The position numbers were made by a program, and so were the translations under genes. From Chamaesiphon sp031376885 (GTDB lineage Bacteria; Cyanobacteriota; Cyanobacteriia; Cyanobacteriales; Chamaesiphonaceae): a stretch of 43,311 nt of DNA. Numbering within the stretch: the first letter of the stretch is position 1; every line of letters begins with the position of its first letter. Of this stretch, positions 32,565 to 40,971 are shown piece after piece. The stretch covers positions 1 through 43,311 of the forward strand of contig JANMEL010000183.1 in NCBI GenBank assembly GCA_031376885.1, read 5' to 3'. The notes below the pieces were generated by a model. That model made no database searches. It had not been told where the DNA came from and saw only the letters and a list, made by a program, of their open reading frames with translations.

Positions 32565-33256
32565 TGTTCTTAATATTAAGTGGAGAGGGAGTCTCTGATA
32601 TCGGCACTAGAAATGATGAAATTGGCCCAATGACGAAGCTGGTTGATGCTTGGATTGATCGACAGATTGGGTATTCATTAATCGAATGTAGTTTTTATAC
32701 TATTATTCCCAAAAAACAATTGACCGAAGTAGCAAAAGGGATCAAACCTCGATCCATGAAAGGTAAAAAGCAGGAGAGTGAAACGCGATACTATTATAAA
32801 AATGCCCAAGCTTTAGCATTACTAGCTGAGGTTAAAAGGGAAGAACTTGGCGGCGATATCCCGATGATTTTAGTATTGTTTAGAGATGCAGATGGTACGG
32901 CAAGTGCCGAGCGTGGGGAGTGGAAAGATAAGTGGAAATCGATGTTGAATGGATTTAAAGCTGGACAAATTTCTACTGGTGTACCGATGATTCCCAAGCC
33001 GAAGTCTGAAGCTTGGGTTTTATGTGCTTTACGAAACAAGTATCAAAATTGTGGCAAACTCGAAGATGAATCTGGTAATGATGATTCGCCTGATTCACTC
33101 AAACAGCAGCTAGAGGAATATCTAGGGGAACCTGGATCGAGAATGTTACTCAATGACAAAATTGATGCTGGTGAGATCGATATTAACCAAATTACAGATA
33201 TGCCTAGTCTGACTGCATTTAAAAATAGGTTGGATGAGGTGTTAGGTGGTTTGTAA
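32564..33256 (+). CDS. DUF4276/TOPRIM-like protein paired with the AAA ATPase
   Basis: 230 residues. It begins LILSGEGVSD with Glu8 and has LVLFRDADGT with Asp108 and Asp110. The spacing of an N-terminal Glu and a DxD fits a TOPRIM-like nuclease/phosphotransfer fold, and the overall sequence resembles the DUF4276 family, which accompanies AAA ATPases. A further conserved-looking stretch is IPKPKSEAWVLCALR. One base overlaps the ATPase stop, so the two are probably co-translated. Inference: an effector nuclease controlled by the ATPase. Confidence 0.7.
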   Translation: MFLILSGEGVSDIGTRNDEIGPMTKLVDAWIDRQIGYSLIECSFYTIIPKKQLTEVAKGIKPRSMKGKKQESETRYYYKNAQALALLAEVKREELGGDIPMILVLFRDADGTASAERGEWKDKWKSMLNGFKAGQISTGVPMIPKPKSEAWVLCALRNKYQNCGKLEDESGNDDSPDSLKQQLEEYLGEPGSRMLLNDKIDAGEIDINQITDMPSLTAFKNRLDEVLGGL

Positions 33257-33402
33257 CTGAGTTACAGGAAATGGGAACCGATTGATCGCTGGAAGTCTGT
33301 CTAGAATTAGGTTTAGCCGTCATTACTAGAGATAAAGTAAATTTCTGAAACTCTATAAAGTTAGAGGAGTTTCCCATTGTTCCCTTTCGATCGATAATAG
33401 CC

Positions 33403-35085
33403 ATGAATGTACTAGATCGGTTATCTACTATGCCCAATCCAACTAAATCGACTGCACCACTGTTACTACGGGTAGCAAGTTTGGGCTGTGCTTTTGGCGG
33501 ACAACAGGTGATCAAGGATGTATCTGTGGAATTGCGTCAAGGGGAAGTGGTGTTATTGCGGGGAGCGAATGGTTCGGGGAAGACGACGCTATTAAATATT
33601 TTGACAGGTAATTTGGTACCCGATCGCGGATCGCTCGAATTATATACGGGTAAACAGCCCATGCGGTTTGAGTTTCCACGGGGGACGTGGGCGAGTGGTT
33701 TTGCGCCAGATAGTTTGGCACGGTTGGGAGTGGGGCGAACTTGGCAGGATATTCGGTTATTTGACACTCAGAGCTTGGTGAATAACATTGCGGTAGCAAC
33801 TCCGCATCAGCAGGGCGAGAATCCCTTCTGGGCGGTGCTGGGGCGAGCTGGGGTGCAGCGACAGGAGCAGAAGATTCAGCAGGTGGCGTGGCTGCGGTTG
33901 GCGGATTTGGGGCTGGGAGATCGATCGGATTCTTCGGCGGATCGGGTGTCTTTGGGACAGTCGAAGCGAGTGGCGATTGCGCGGGCGATTCAATCGGGGG
34001 TGAAGGTGCTGTGTTTGGATGAACCGTTGGCGGGGTTGGATAGGTTGGGGATTGAGGAGGTGATGGGGATGTTGCGGGAGTTGGTGGAGCGGGAGCAGTT
34101 GACGCTAATTATCGTGGAACATGTGTTTAATATTCCGCGTATTTTGGATCTGGCGACGACGGTATGGACGTTGGCGGATGGAGAGATGAAAGTTGAAGCG
34201 GCGGCGCAGTTGCAGCCGGAAGCGGTGATGGAGGGGGGAATCGATGGCTGGTTACAAGAGTTGGGTGGGCAGATGGTATCTCAAGCTCTACCAGGTGGGG
34301 CGGTGTTGCAGGTAGTGAGAGTGCCAGGGGTGGATGTGGGTGAGGTGGTGTTGGCGGTGCGGGATCTGGTGGTGTATCGGGGTAAGCGGTTGGTGGTGGG
34401 GACTATGGGTGAGGATGGGATGGTGAGGGGGTTGTCGTTTGAGTTGCGGCGGGGAGAGTTAGGGGTGTTGCAGGCTCCGAATGGTTGGGGGAAGACAACT
34501 TTATTAGAGGCAATAATGGGGTTAGTACCGATCGAGCGAGGGAATATTAAATTAAATGGTCGATCGATCCAACAGTTGTCTACTTGGCAAAGGGCTAGAG
34601 CTGGGATTTCGTTACTCCAATCTCGTGATAATTTTTTCCCTTCGCTAACTGTTAATGAAACCCAAAGTTTGTACAAACAAAAAAACAAGGATTTTATCCC
34701 TAAATCATTAGGGCGCAAGCGAGTAGGATACTTGAGTGGTGGCGAGAAGCAAAAAATGATACTAGGTAGTGTAATTGATAGTGATAAATACTTACTTTTA
34801 GATGAACCTTTTCTGGCATTGGATAGGTTTGAAATTAACCGTTTCCTAGAAAAACTGAGCCAGAATATCAACGAAGGAATTAGATTAATTGTAATACCTT
34901 TATCGTATGACAATACAAAAAAAACAAAACTTAGTATAATGGAACTATCTCAGTTGCGATCCGTCTTTATGCTTATATCATCTAATTTCGACTCTCTCAT
35001 CTGGCTATTGCCAAAGCAGATCGTTGAAGTTAAGATTGAGTTATTTACTCAAACTAACACAGACCATGAATATAACTCAACATGA
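33403..35085 (+). CDS. Fused double ATPase of the branched-chain amino acid-type transporter (LivG-LivF fusion)
   Basis: 560 residues with two ABC ATPase domains in one chain. First half: Walker A GANGSGKTT at 54-62, signature VSLGQSKRVAIARAI, Walker B LCLDEPLAGLD, and the switch His in IIVEHVFNI. Second half: Walker A APNGWGKTT, signature YLSGGEKQKMIL, Walker B LLLDEPFLALD. In Liv systems these are normally two proteins, LivG and LivF. The second P-loop has Trp in place of the usual Ser/Cys. The second switch region is poor: VIPLSYDNTKK lacks the usual histidine. The end overlaps the next small ORF by 20 bases. An alternative start is ATG 33430. Confidence 0.85.
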   Translation: MNVLDRLSTMPNPTKSTAPLLLRVASLGCAFGGQQVIKDVSVELRQGEVVLLRGANGSGKTTLLNILTGNLVPDRGSLELYTGKQPMRFEFPRGTWASGFAPDSLARLGVGRTWQDIRLFDTQSLVNNIAVATPHQQGENPFWAVLGRAGVQRQEQKIQQVAWLRLADLGLGDRSDSSADRVSLGQSKRVAIARAIQSGVKVLCLDEPLAGLDRLGIEEVMGMLRELVEREQLTLIIVEHVFNIPRILDLATTVWTLADGEMKVEAAAQLQPEAVMEGGIDGWLQELGGQMVSQALPGGAVLQVVRVPGVDVGEVVLAVRDLVVYRGKRLVVGTMGEDGMVRGLSFELRRGELGVLQAPNGWGKTTLLEAIMGLVPIERGNIKLNGRSIQQLSTWQRARAGISLLQSRDNFFPSLTVNETQSLYKQKNKDFIPKSLGRKRVGYLSGGEKQKMILGSVIDSDKYLLLDEPFLALDRFEINRFLEKLSQNINEGIRLIVIPLSYDNTKKTKLSIMELSQLRSVFMLISSNFDSLIWLLPKQIVEVKIELFTQTNTDHEYNST

Positions 35086-35272
35086 ACTCGACTTAGTACT
35101 GACACTTCGTCAGCCTAAACTTTTAAGCGCGGATGAATCACTCCGTTCTTTGGTACTGGAGAAGAGACTACTAGCCGCAGCAGAGTCTTCTAGTGCTTGT
35201 AGTAAACCTAATTCAGCTAATGAAGCACCCTATTACTTTAGATCGATACATAGCACTAAGACCAAATATTAA
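35066..35272 (+). CDS. Candidate TOMM precursor peptide
   Basis: A 68-residue ORF from ATG 35066. The first ~42 residues are leader-like and helical (NITQHELDLVLTLRQPKLLS, then SLRSLVLEKRLLAA). They are followed by a Ser/Thr/Cys-bearing tail, AESSSACSKPNSANEAP and YYFRSIHSTKTKY, that could serve as a core for Ser/Thr/Cys cyclisation. It overlaps the transporter ATPase gene by 20 bases and the E1-like gene by 53 bases. Position directly upstream of the RiPP enzymes supports the call; the single Cys and heavy overlap argue for caution. It could equally be a chance ORF bridging two genes, with the true substrate elsewhere. Confidence 0.4.
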   Translation: MNITQHELDLVLTLRQPKLLSADESLRSLVLEKRLLAAAESSSACSKPNSANEAPYYFRSIHSTKTKY

Positions 35273-36170
35273 GATTGAGAAAGGCTCTGACGGCTCAAGA
35301 ACTGTCTTGCTCGACAATCGTGAAGTTGCTGACATTGCTTCAGGAGAAGGAATAGAAATTTTCCTGACCTCTTTACTAATTTATCTGGATGGGACGAAGA
35401 CAGCAGCAGAAATCATTAAATACTCAGAAAAGGATGGGGTGGAAGTAACTCATACTCTGGGTTGTTTAGAGTTTTTGCTGGAGTCAGGTTTTCTGTATCA
35501 GTTCGATCGAGTTGAGGATATGTATTCAACATCTCATTATGCCGATCGCACTTATCAGCCGCAACAAATTCTCGATCGCATTACTCAATCTGAAGTTTTA
35601 GTATGTGGAGAGCCTTCCTTTACTCGTTTAGTTGCTGAGAGTCTAACTAATGCTGGCGTGGTGCATTTAGTGGAAATATCTTCTTCTAGTTTAGAACTAG
35701 AAGAATTGTCATCGTGGAAAAAACAAGCAGCAGCAGCAGATTTGATCGTACTATTTAATGTCGATCTAGAGAAAGTACTACTTATAAATGCTTGGTGTGT
35801 CGAACAGAAAAAAGTATTAGTTACGGGTTTCTGGAATAAATCGATAATTTGGTTCGGCCCATTTTTAATACCCCATGTCACAGCTTGTCAATCTTGCCTG
35901 AGCGAAAGATTGCAGCATTGGCATCAAAGTAACTATCTTAATTCTGCACAATCGGGAACGTTCCCGATGTTAGCGACAGCAGCTAATTTACTAGCTGGAT
36001 TGTGTGTGGAGTTTCTTAGTGGTGCTGCTTTGAATAAATCACTAACTTCTATTTATCAAATCGATCTTCAAAATATTAGTTTTCAAGTTTATCCGACGAT
36101 TAAGAATCCGCGTTGTGGGGTTTGCAGCCGACTATTAAAATATCCAGAAGGTGCAGTTATCCATGTCTAA
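35220..36170 (+). CDS. E1-like/leader-binding cyclodehydratase partner (TOMM, ocin-ThiF-like)
   Basis: 316 residues from ATG 35220 (an in-frame GTG at 35193 is possible). The N-terminal ~95 residues look like a RiPP recognition element winged helix, with LTSLLIYLDGTKTAAEII and HTLGCLEFLLESGFLYQF. The remainder is a degenerate ThiF/E1-like fold without a clear GxGxxG, but with two zinc-type CxxC motifs, CQSC near 228 and CGVC near 303. Such proteins present the leader peptide to YcaO and activate it. The stop overlaps the YcaO start by eight bases (ATGTCTAA), so the two are translationally coupled. Confidence 0.75.
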   Translation: MKHPITLDRYIALRPNIKIEKGSDGSRTVLLDNREVADIASGEGIEIFLTSLLIYLDGTKTAAEIIKYSEKDGVEVTHTLGCLEFLLESGFLYQFDRVEDMYSTSHYADRTYQPQQILDRITQSEVLVCGEPSFTRLVAESLTNAGVVHLVEISSSSLELEELSSWKKQAAAADLIVLFNVDLEKVLLINAWCVEQKKVLVTGFWNKSIIWFGPFLIPHVTACQSCLSERLQHWHQSNYLNSAQSGTFPMLATAANLLAGLCVEFLSGAALNKSLTSIYQIDLQNISFQVYPTIKNPRCGVCSRLLKYPEGAVIHV

Positions 36171-37419
36171 GCTACTATCTAATGAATGGGTAAATAATAT
36201 TGTCAGAAATATTGGGGCTGGTCAGCCAATTAACCAGCTTATTAAATTACAGCGTAGACCGATGGACTTTCCCTTTCACGTGTGGGGAACGCGAATTAGT
36301 CCAGACTTAGAGCCTCTAATTCATGAAAGTAAAGAACGATATGTAGGCTGTGGAATTTCAGATGACAATACATTAGCAATTGCAGCGGCTTGCGGGGAAG
36401 CTTTAGAGCGTTATGCTTTCGCGGCCATCAATGATGCCCTGAATGAATTACCCAGTATCGATAGCCAAACAATTTGGTCAGCGGAGGAAATTTCAAACTT
36501 ACCTTTTTTACTACCCACTCATAAATCTAGAGTAGAGTGGAGCATTCAAGCTGAAAAATCGCCGATCAAATTTATGGCTGGTTGGCAGTTGAGTGAGGAC
36601 AAAAACTTACAGCCGCTAAGTATTCCAGTAGAAGTATCAATAGGAGAGAGCCGTGTTGATTTATTTCAAACTAGTAATGGGATGTCTTGCAGTAGCGATC
36701 TTGATGATGCGATCGAGCGGGGAATTAAGGAGATTGTAGAACGAGATGCACTGATGCTGGTATGGCTCTATAGAACCCCTGGGGTTAGGTTATCTCCAGA
36801 AGATGTTTTGTCCAGTAGCTATAGTGCCTCGATCGATCGAATGCAGGCTCAGGGTATTCAGACAATTATCCGAGATATCTCCACCGATTTTGGTTATCGA
36901 GTTGTGCTGGCGATTGTGGGTTATTTTCCAGATGATGCTCTGCCAGTCTTTGCTTTTGGAGCAGGAGCCGATCTGGATCTAGATCGAGCCGCCGCTCATG
37001 CTTTTCGAGAAGCATGTTTGGGTTGGCGAGCAGCTTCTTGGCGGGTGGGAAATATCAATTCATCAGCGGAAATCTCTAAACCCACAAGTTTTTCCGAACA
37101 TGCTGCCATGTATTTTCAACCAGATGAGATTAAACAGGTTGAGTTCCTATGGAATGATGATCCTTCAGGATCTGAGCAAACCGTTATGATGAATCGTGGG
37201 TTGGAAGATCGCCAGATTCTGATTTTGGATTTGACTACTCCTGATATTCGAGAACTAGGAGCACACGTAGTCAAAGTTTCGATCTCAGGCTTAGTACCTT
37301 TTTATGTGGGAGAACTCAGAGCAGATGAATTAGCACTAGCGAGGATGCCAACAAATATCGCGGGTAAACCGATAAATATCGATCGAGCTATCAATCTTCT
37401 CCCTCATCCTTGGCCATAA
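36163..37419 (+). CDS. YcaO-type cyclodehydratase (azoline-forming)
   Basis: 418 residues from ATG 36163. YcaO ATP-binding motifs are visible: AAACGEALERYAF near 72-84, and IKEIVERDALMLVWLYRTPG near 187-206. A FREACLGWRA helix lies further on. The C-terminus ends LPHPWP, which contains the PxPxP motif typical of azoline-forming YcaO proteins. The reaction is ATP-dependent backbone cyclodehydration of Cys/Ser/Thr to thiazoline or oxazoline, with the E1-like partner encoded immediately upstream. Together with the downstream SagB-type oxidase this makes a complete azole-forming set. Confidence 0.85.
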   Translation: MSKLLSNEWVNNIVRNIGAGQPINQLIKLQRRPMDFPFHVWGTRISPDLEPLIHESKERYVGCGISDDNTLAIAAACGEALERYAFAAINDALNELPSIDSQTIWSAEEISNLPFLLPTHKSRVEWSIQAEKSPIKFMAGWQLSEDKNLQPLSIPVEVSIGESRVDLFQTSNGMSCSSDLDDAIERGIKEIVERDALMLVWLYRTPGVRLSPEDVLSSSYSASIDRMQAQGIQTIIRDISTDFGYRVVLAIVGYFPDDALPVFAFGAGADLDLDRAAAHAFREACLGWRAASWRVGNINSSAEISKPTSFSEHAAMYFQPDEIKQVEFLWNDDPSGSEQTVMMNRGLEDRQILILDLTTPDIRELGAHVVKVSISGLVPFYVGELRADELALARMPTNIAGKPINIDRAINLLPHPWP

Positions 37420-37434
37420 TTATTCATAAATATC

Positions 37435-38286
37435 ATGATAGATAATGACACAATCATGGTCGATATGTTGACAACAACATTATCCCAGAACGAACGAAGG
37501 CTACATGAGCTATATCATGAAAATACGAAATTGCATCATCAATTTCGTAACAATCTAGTCGATGAAAGCGATCCTAATGCACTCTTAAATCAAGCAGTAG
37601 ATCGAGTGAAGATAGCCGAACTTGAATTTGCTATCGCTAGTGGTGGAAAAAAGTATCATTGTGCCAAGCATCATCAGATTGCACCAGATCGAGGTACTTT
37701 AGATCGAATATCTTTATCTGATGCTTTATCTAATCGAAAGTCCATTAGGAGCTTTAGTGATGATTTAGTCTCTCTAGAAACAGTCTCCACTCTCTTCCAC
37801 TTTGCATATGGTCGAAAACAAGAACAATCTCGATCGGATCGATCGGAATCTTCCTCCGTGAGATTTTCACCGTCTAGTGGTGGACTATATCCCTTAGAAG
37901 TATATGCTGCGGTTGCTACTGACGATCGTAGAGAAACATGGGAATTATGGCATTATGAGCCACAGAATAGTAGATTAGAGCTAATTTACCAACCTAATTT
38001 AGAACGAATCAAATTAGCTTTAATTCAACAGCCGTTGCCTTTACCACCGCTAATAATTTTTATAACGGGGGTGTTGCCAAGACTGACTTGGAAATATGGA
38101 GAAAGGGCTTATCGTTATGCTTTATTGGAGGCTGGTCATGTAGGACAGAATTTATCATTAGTTGCTACTGCCCTGAAATTAGGCATCTGTCCGATCGCTA
38201 GTTTTTATGATGATGCAGTTCATGATTTGCTAGATGTCGATGGAGTAGCTGAGGTAGCTCTATATACCTTTTTTGCTGGTTATTAA
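37435..38286 (+). CDS. SagB-type FMN azoline dehydrogenase (nitroreductase fold)
   Basis: 283 residues. Nitroreductase/SagB motifs: LSDALSNRKSIRSFSDD near 95-112 for FMN binding, FSPSSGGLYPLEVYAAVAT, and AYRYALLEAGHVGQNLSLVA in the second half. These enzymes oxidise azolines to azoles. It follows YcaO by 15 bases and precedes the transporter binding-protein gene by 23, so all belong to one operon. The N-terminal ~90 residues (YHENTKLHHQ) resemble the helical lead-in of SagB proteins. Start ATG 37435; ATG 37456 is an alternative. Confidence 0.85.
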   Translation: MIDNDTIMVDMLTTTLSQNERRLHELYHENTKLHHQFRNNLVDESDPNALLNQAVDRVKIAELEFAIASGGKKYHCAKHHQIAPDRGTLDRISLSDALSNRKSIRSFSDDLVSLETVSTLFHFAYGRKQEQSRSDRSESSSVRFSPSSGGLYPLEVYAAVATDDRRETWELWHYEPQNSRLELIYQPNLERIKLALIQQPLPLPPLIIFITGVLPRLTWKYGERAYRYALLEAGHVGQNLSLVATALKLGICPIASFYDDAVHDLLDVDGVAEVALYTFFAGY

Positions 38287-38309
38287 ATTAAAGTTTATTA
38301 GGGAGTTTT

Positions 38310-39443
38310 GTGATGGTATCTAGAAAATTGTTTGTTGGTGGGGCTGCTGCTACGGTGATTGCCGTAATTGGTGGGAGCTATTTTTTACAGCAGAAGTCAG
38401 GTAGTAGTGATTTTTGTATTGGCGTAGTAATGCCCCAAACAGGTGATACTGCCTACATTGGCGAATCCATGAGAAAAGGGATGGATCTAGCACGCGCAGA
38501 ATATGAGACAAAGACAGGAAATAAGCCATTTAAGCTGCGAGTAGAATTTGCTGACAATGCTGGTAATCCAGCTAAAGCTGTGACTGGCTATCAGTCGTTG
38601 GCGAATGTGAAGGGTTGTAAAACAGTGATTGCCGTGCAGCAAGGGGTAAAAGCATTAATCCCCCTCGCAGACAAAGATAAGCAGGTATTACTAGCAACTT
38701 CGGTGCCAGATAATGGAATAGCTGGACAAAGCCCTTGGGCATTTCGCTTCTTCACCAGCGCGAAGACTGATGCTCAGGTAATGATGGATTATGCCGTCAA
38801 GAAACTGAATGTTAGGAAGGTGGCTATTCTCTACGTTGACGATAGTTCTGGTGCTAGTTATCGAGATAGTGTTAAGGAGACTTTGACTGCCTTGGGAGGG
38901 CAGGTAGTGGCAACTGAGGCGTTTAATCCAGGGGCGGGGGATTACCGCAATCAAATTTTGAAAATCAAACAGAGTAATCCCGATGCAGTGTATCTAATGG
39001 GATACGGCAAAAGTATGGCAAATATTCCGATTCAGATGAGAGAGGCTGGAGTAACCGCCAAACTGTTATCGGTAGGCACTCTAAGCCAGCCAGAAATCCT
39101 CAAAGCTGCTGGGAAAGCGGCAGAGGGAGCCTACTACACAACGGCAGAGTTCTTTACTTTCGATCCCAAGACACCCGAACTGAAGAAATTTGTGGGTGAT
39201 TACAAGGCTAAGTTTGGTCAAGTTCCGGTATTTTTTGAAGTTTTTGGGTACGATTCACTTAAACTGCTAATCCGATCTGCCGAACAAGCTGGAACCGATC
39301 CAGAAAAGCTCAGAGCTGCACTAGCCAATACACAAAGCCAAGCATTGGCAGTAGGTAGTGTCTCTGTGGGTAAGGATGGAGATGTGAAATTTCCTGTTGT
39401 TGTTAGGAAGATCGTTAATGGTCAGTGGACTAACGTTCAATAG
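38310..39443 (+). CDS. Branched-chain amino acid-type periplasmic binding protein (LivK-like)
   Basis: 377 residues, with the start at GTG 38310 or ATG 38313. An N-terminal hydrophobic segment (KLFVGGAAATVIAVIGGSYF) serves as a signal or membrane anchor; there is no clear lipobox Cys. A type I periplasmic-binding fold follows, with CIGVVMPQTGDTAYIGESMR, GYQSLANVKGCKTVIAV and VAILYVDDSSGASYRDSV. This is the missing ligand receptor of the Liv-type transporter whose permeases and ATPase are encoded upstream. Separation from them by the RiPP enzyme genes shows the two gene sets are genuinely interleaved. The ligand is unknown. Confidence 0.85.
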   Translation: MMVSRKLFVGGAAATVIAVIGGSYFLQQKSGSSDFCIGVVMPQTGDTAYIGESMRKGMDLARAEYETKTGNKPFKLRVEFADNAGNPAKAVTGYQSLANVKGCKTVIAVQQGVKALIPLADKDKQVLLATSVPDNGIAGQSPWAFRFFTSAKTDAQVMMDYAVKKLNVRKVAILYVDDSSGASYRDSVKETLTALGGQVVATEAFNPGAGDYRNQILKIKQSNPDAVYLMGYGKSMANIPIQMREAGVTAKLLSVGTLSQPEILKAAGKAAEGAYYTTAEFFTFDPKTPELKKFVGDYKAKFGQVPVFFEVFGYDSLKLLIRSAEQAGTDPEKLRAALANTQSQALAVGSVSVGKDGDVKFPVVVRKIVNGQWTNVQ

Positions 39444-39461
39444 ATTAACTGGGGTGAAAGG

Positions 39462-40970
39462 GTGGGTCTATATCAAGAATTTTTTGAATTCATTAAAGAT
39501 GGTGGAGTAGATGAAATATCACGTTTTAGAACTGGAAATCCATTGCTTGCTACTAAATCAATGGAGAAAATTATTACCAAGATTGTCAATTCATGGGAAA
39601 AGATTTCTTTTGTCTCTTTTTGTTCTGCATTTGAGATTGTAGATGGTAAAATCGCGCAATTTTTTTCGACTGACCCTCAAAACAATAACAGTAGAGGTAT
39701 TAGTCGAGAAGAAATTTTTAATTTTACGATCGCATGTCCAGAAAATGAGGAAATGGGAAGATGGCCTTGGTACATCATTAGGGATAATTATAACAGTCAA
39801 GAAAATGAAGCAAAGAAGGTTCCTCTCTCGTTAGTAATTCTTCCTACCTATGGAGAAAAACAGGGTATAGAACAATTGTTCAAAGAAAATTTTGATGAGC
39901 GAAATTATATAGATTTTACTGAGGAGCAAGTCACAAAAGCAAAAGAAAATGCTCATCGAAATTTGGATGAAATTAAATCATCGATCGAACAAGAAATAAA
40001 AGATAGAAATGGCGATCCTATCTTAATAAATTTGACAAGCTGGTTTTGGTATTCATTGCAGCCAACAATTTTAGCAGAACAAAAACAAGGAAAAGAAGAC
40101 TTAGGTAACTCACAAGCCATTATTTATATACTAGGTACAGATCGTAATATTATTGAGAGTAGCAAACCAGATTACGGATTAGCGATCGGCATAAAAAGTC
40201 CAACCACTGGAGGTTCGTTGTCATCAGCGGAGCTTATTGACTGCATTAAAGTCATATCAAGTGTTTGGTATTCTCAAGTAGCAATGAATTATTTGTTAAA
40301 TTGTTCGCAAGATTTGGAACACTTTGATGCGATTCGGTATGTGAACGATCTCATGATTTGTTATATAGATGCTAAGGAGTCAGATAATTATTTTAGTCAA
40401 GATATAAAAGCAATTGCTGAACTATCTAATATTTTTATAGATATCACGAGACTAAAATTAGTAAAAAGATCTTATATAGATAAATATTCAATAATAGACT
40501 TTCTAAATTCAATATTTAAGTTACCAAAAAGAGCAAACACAGCCCAAGAGACATGGATAAGGAAAGACATATTAAAGGTAGCTCTAAATCTTTTATTACA
40601 TGACTTAGACACTCATAATATTTTGGTTCCAAGCATTGAAATTGTAGATATGGATTCTTGTGTAAAATTGACAATTTCATACAAGAATTCAAGTCAGCTA
40701 CTATCTTTCACGCCTAGAGTATTACACAATCAGACTCATTATCAACAATTTAGTGTTAAATGTGAAAAAATATTATCATTGTTAGGTATTGAAACATCAC
40801 CAGAAACATTAAGTGGAACTAATAATACTTTTTCCATTATATTCAAACCACTTAACAATAGAATTAATGATACAGAGCCAGTGAAATCACTGGAGTTAGA
40901 AATAGCGCAAATAAAACAAATGTTGATAGAAAAAGAAACTAAGTTATCTAGACTTAAAAATGTGGGATAA
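39462..40970 (+). CDS. Unknown protein with degenerate histidine-kinase-like ATPase end
   Basis: 502 residues from GTG 39462, 18 bases after livK; the gene is markedly AT-rich. Residues about 40-140 (ISFVSFCSAFEIVDGKIAQF) could be a GAF-like sensor. About 371-395 (LKVALNLLLHDLDTHNILVP, then VKLTISYKN) follows the spacing of a GHKL N-box, and CEKILSLLGIE followed by GTNNTFSIIFKP mimics the G2 region of a histidine kinase. No phospho-accepting His motif and no DxGxG box are seen. A coiled coil ends the protein. I therefore read it as a catalytically degenerate kinase homologue; this is a by-eye resemblance. It overlaps or abuts the next gene. Confidence 0.5.
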   Translation: MGLYQEFFEFIKDGGVDEISRFRTGNPLLATKSMEKIITKIVNSWEKISFVSFCSAFEIVDGKIAQFFSTDPQNNNSRGISREEIFNFTIACPENEEMGRWPWYIIRDNYNSQENEAKKVPLSLVILPTYGEKQGIEQLFKENFDERNYIDFTEEQVTKAKENAHRNLDEIKSSIEQEIKDRNGDPILINLTSWFWYSLQPTILAEQKQGKEDLGNSQAIIYILGTDRNIIESSKPDYGLAIGIKSPTTGGSLSSAELIDCIKVISSVWYSQVAMNYLLNCSQDLEHFDAIRYVNDLMICYIDAKESDNYFSQDIKAIAELSNIFIDITRLKLVKRSYIDKYSIIDFLNSIFKLPKRANTAQETWIRKDILKVALNLLLHDLDTHNILVPSIEIVDMDSCVKLTISYKNSSQLLSFTPRVLHNQTHYQQFSVKCEKILSLLGIETSPETLSGTNNTFSIIFKPLNNRINDTEPVKSLELEIAQIKQMLIEKETKLSRLKNVG

Positions 40971-40971
40971 T

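Noticed and set aside
33257..33402. Possible PIN-toxin remnant (peptide LGLAVITRDKVNF) between the TOPRIM-like gene and the transporter ATPase
   Set aside because: Only about a dozen residues look protein-like. That is too short to support a pseudogene call.
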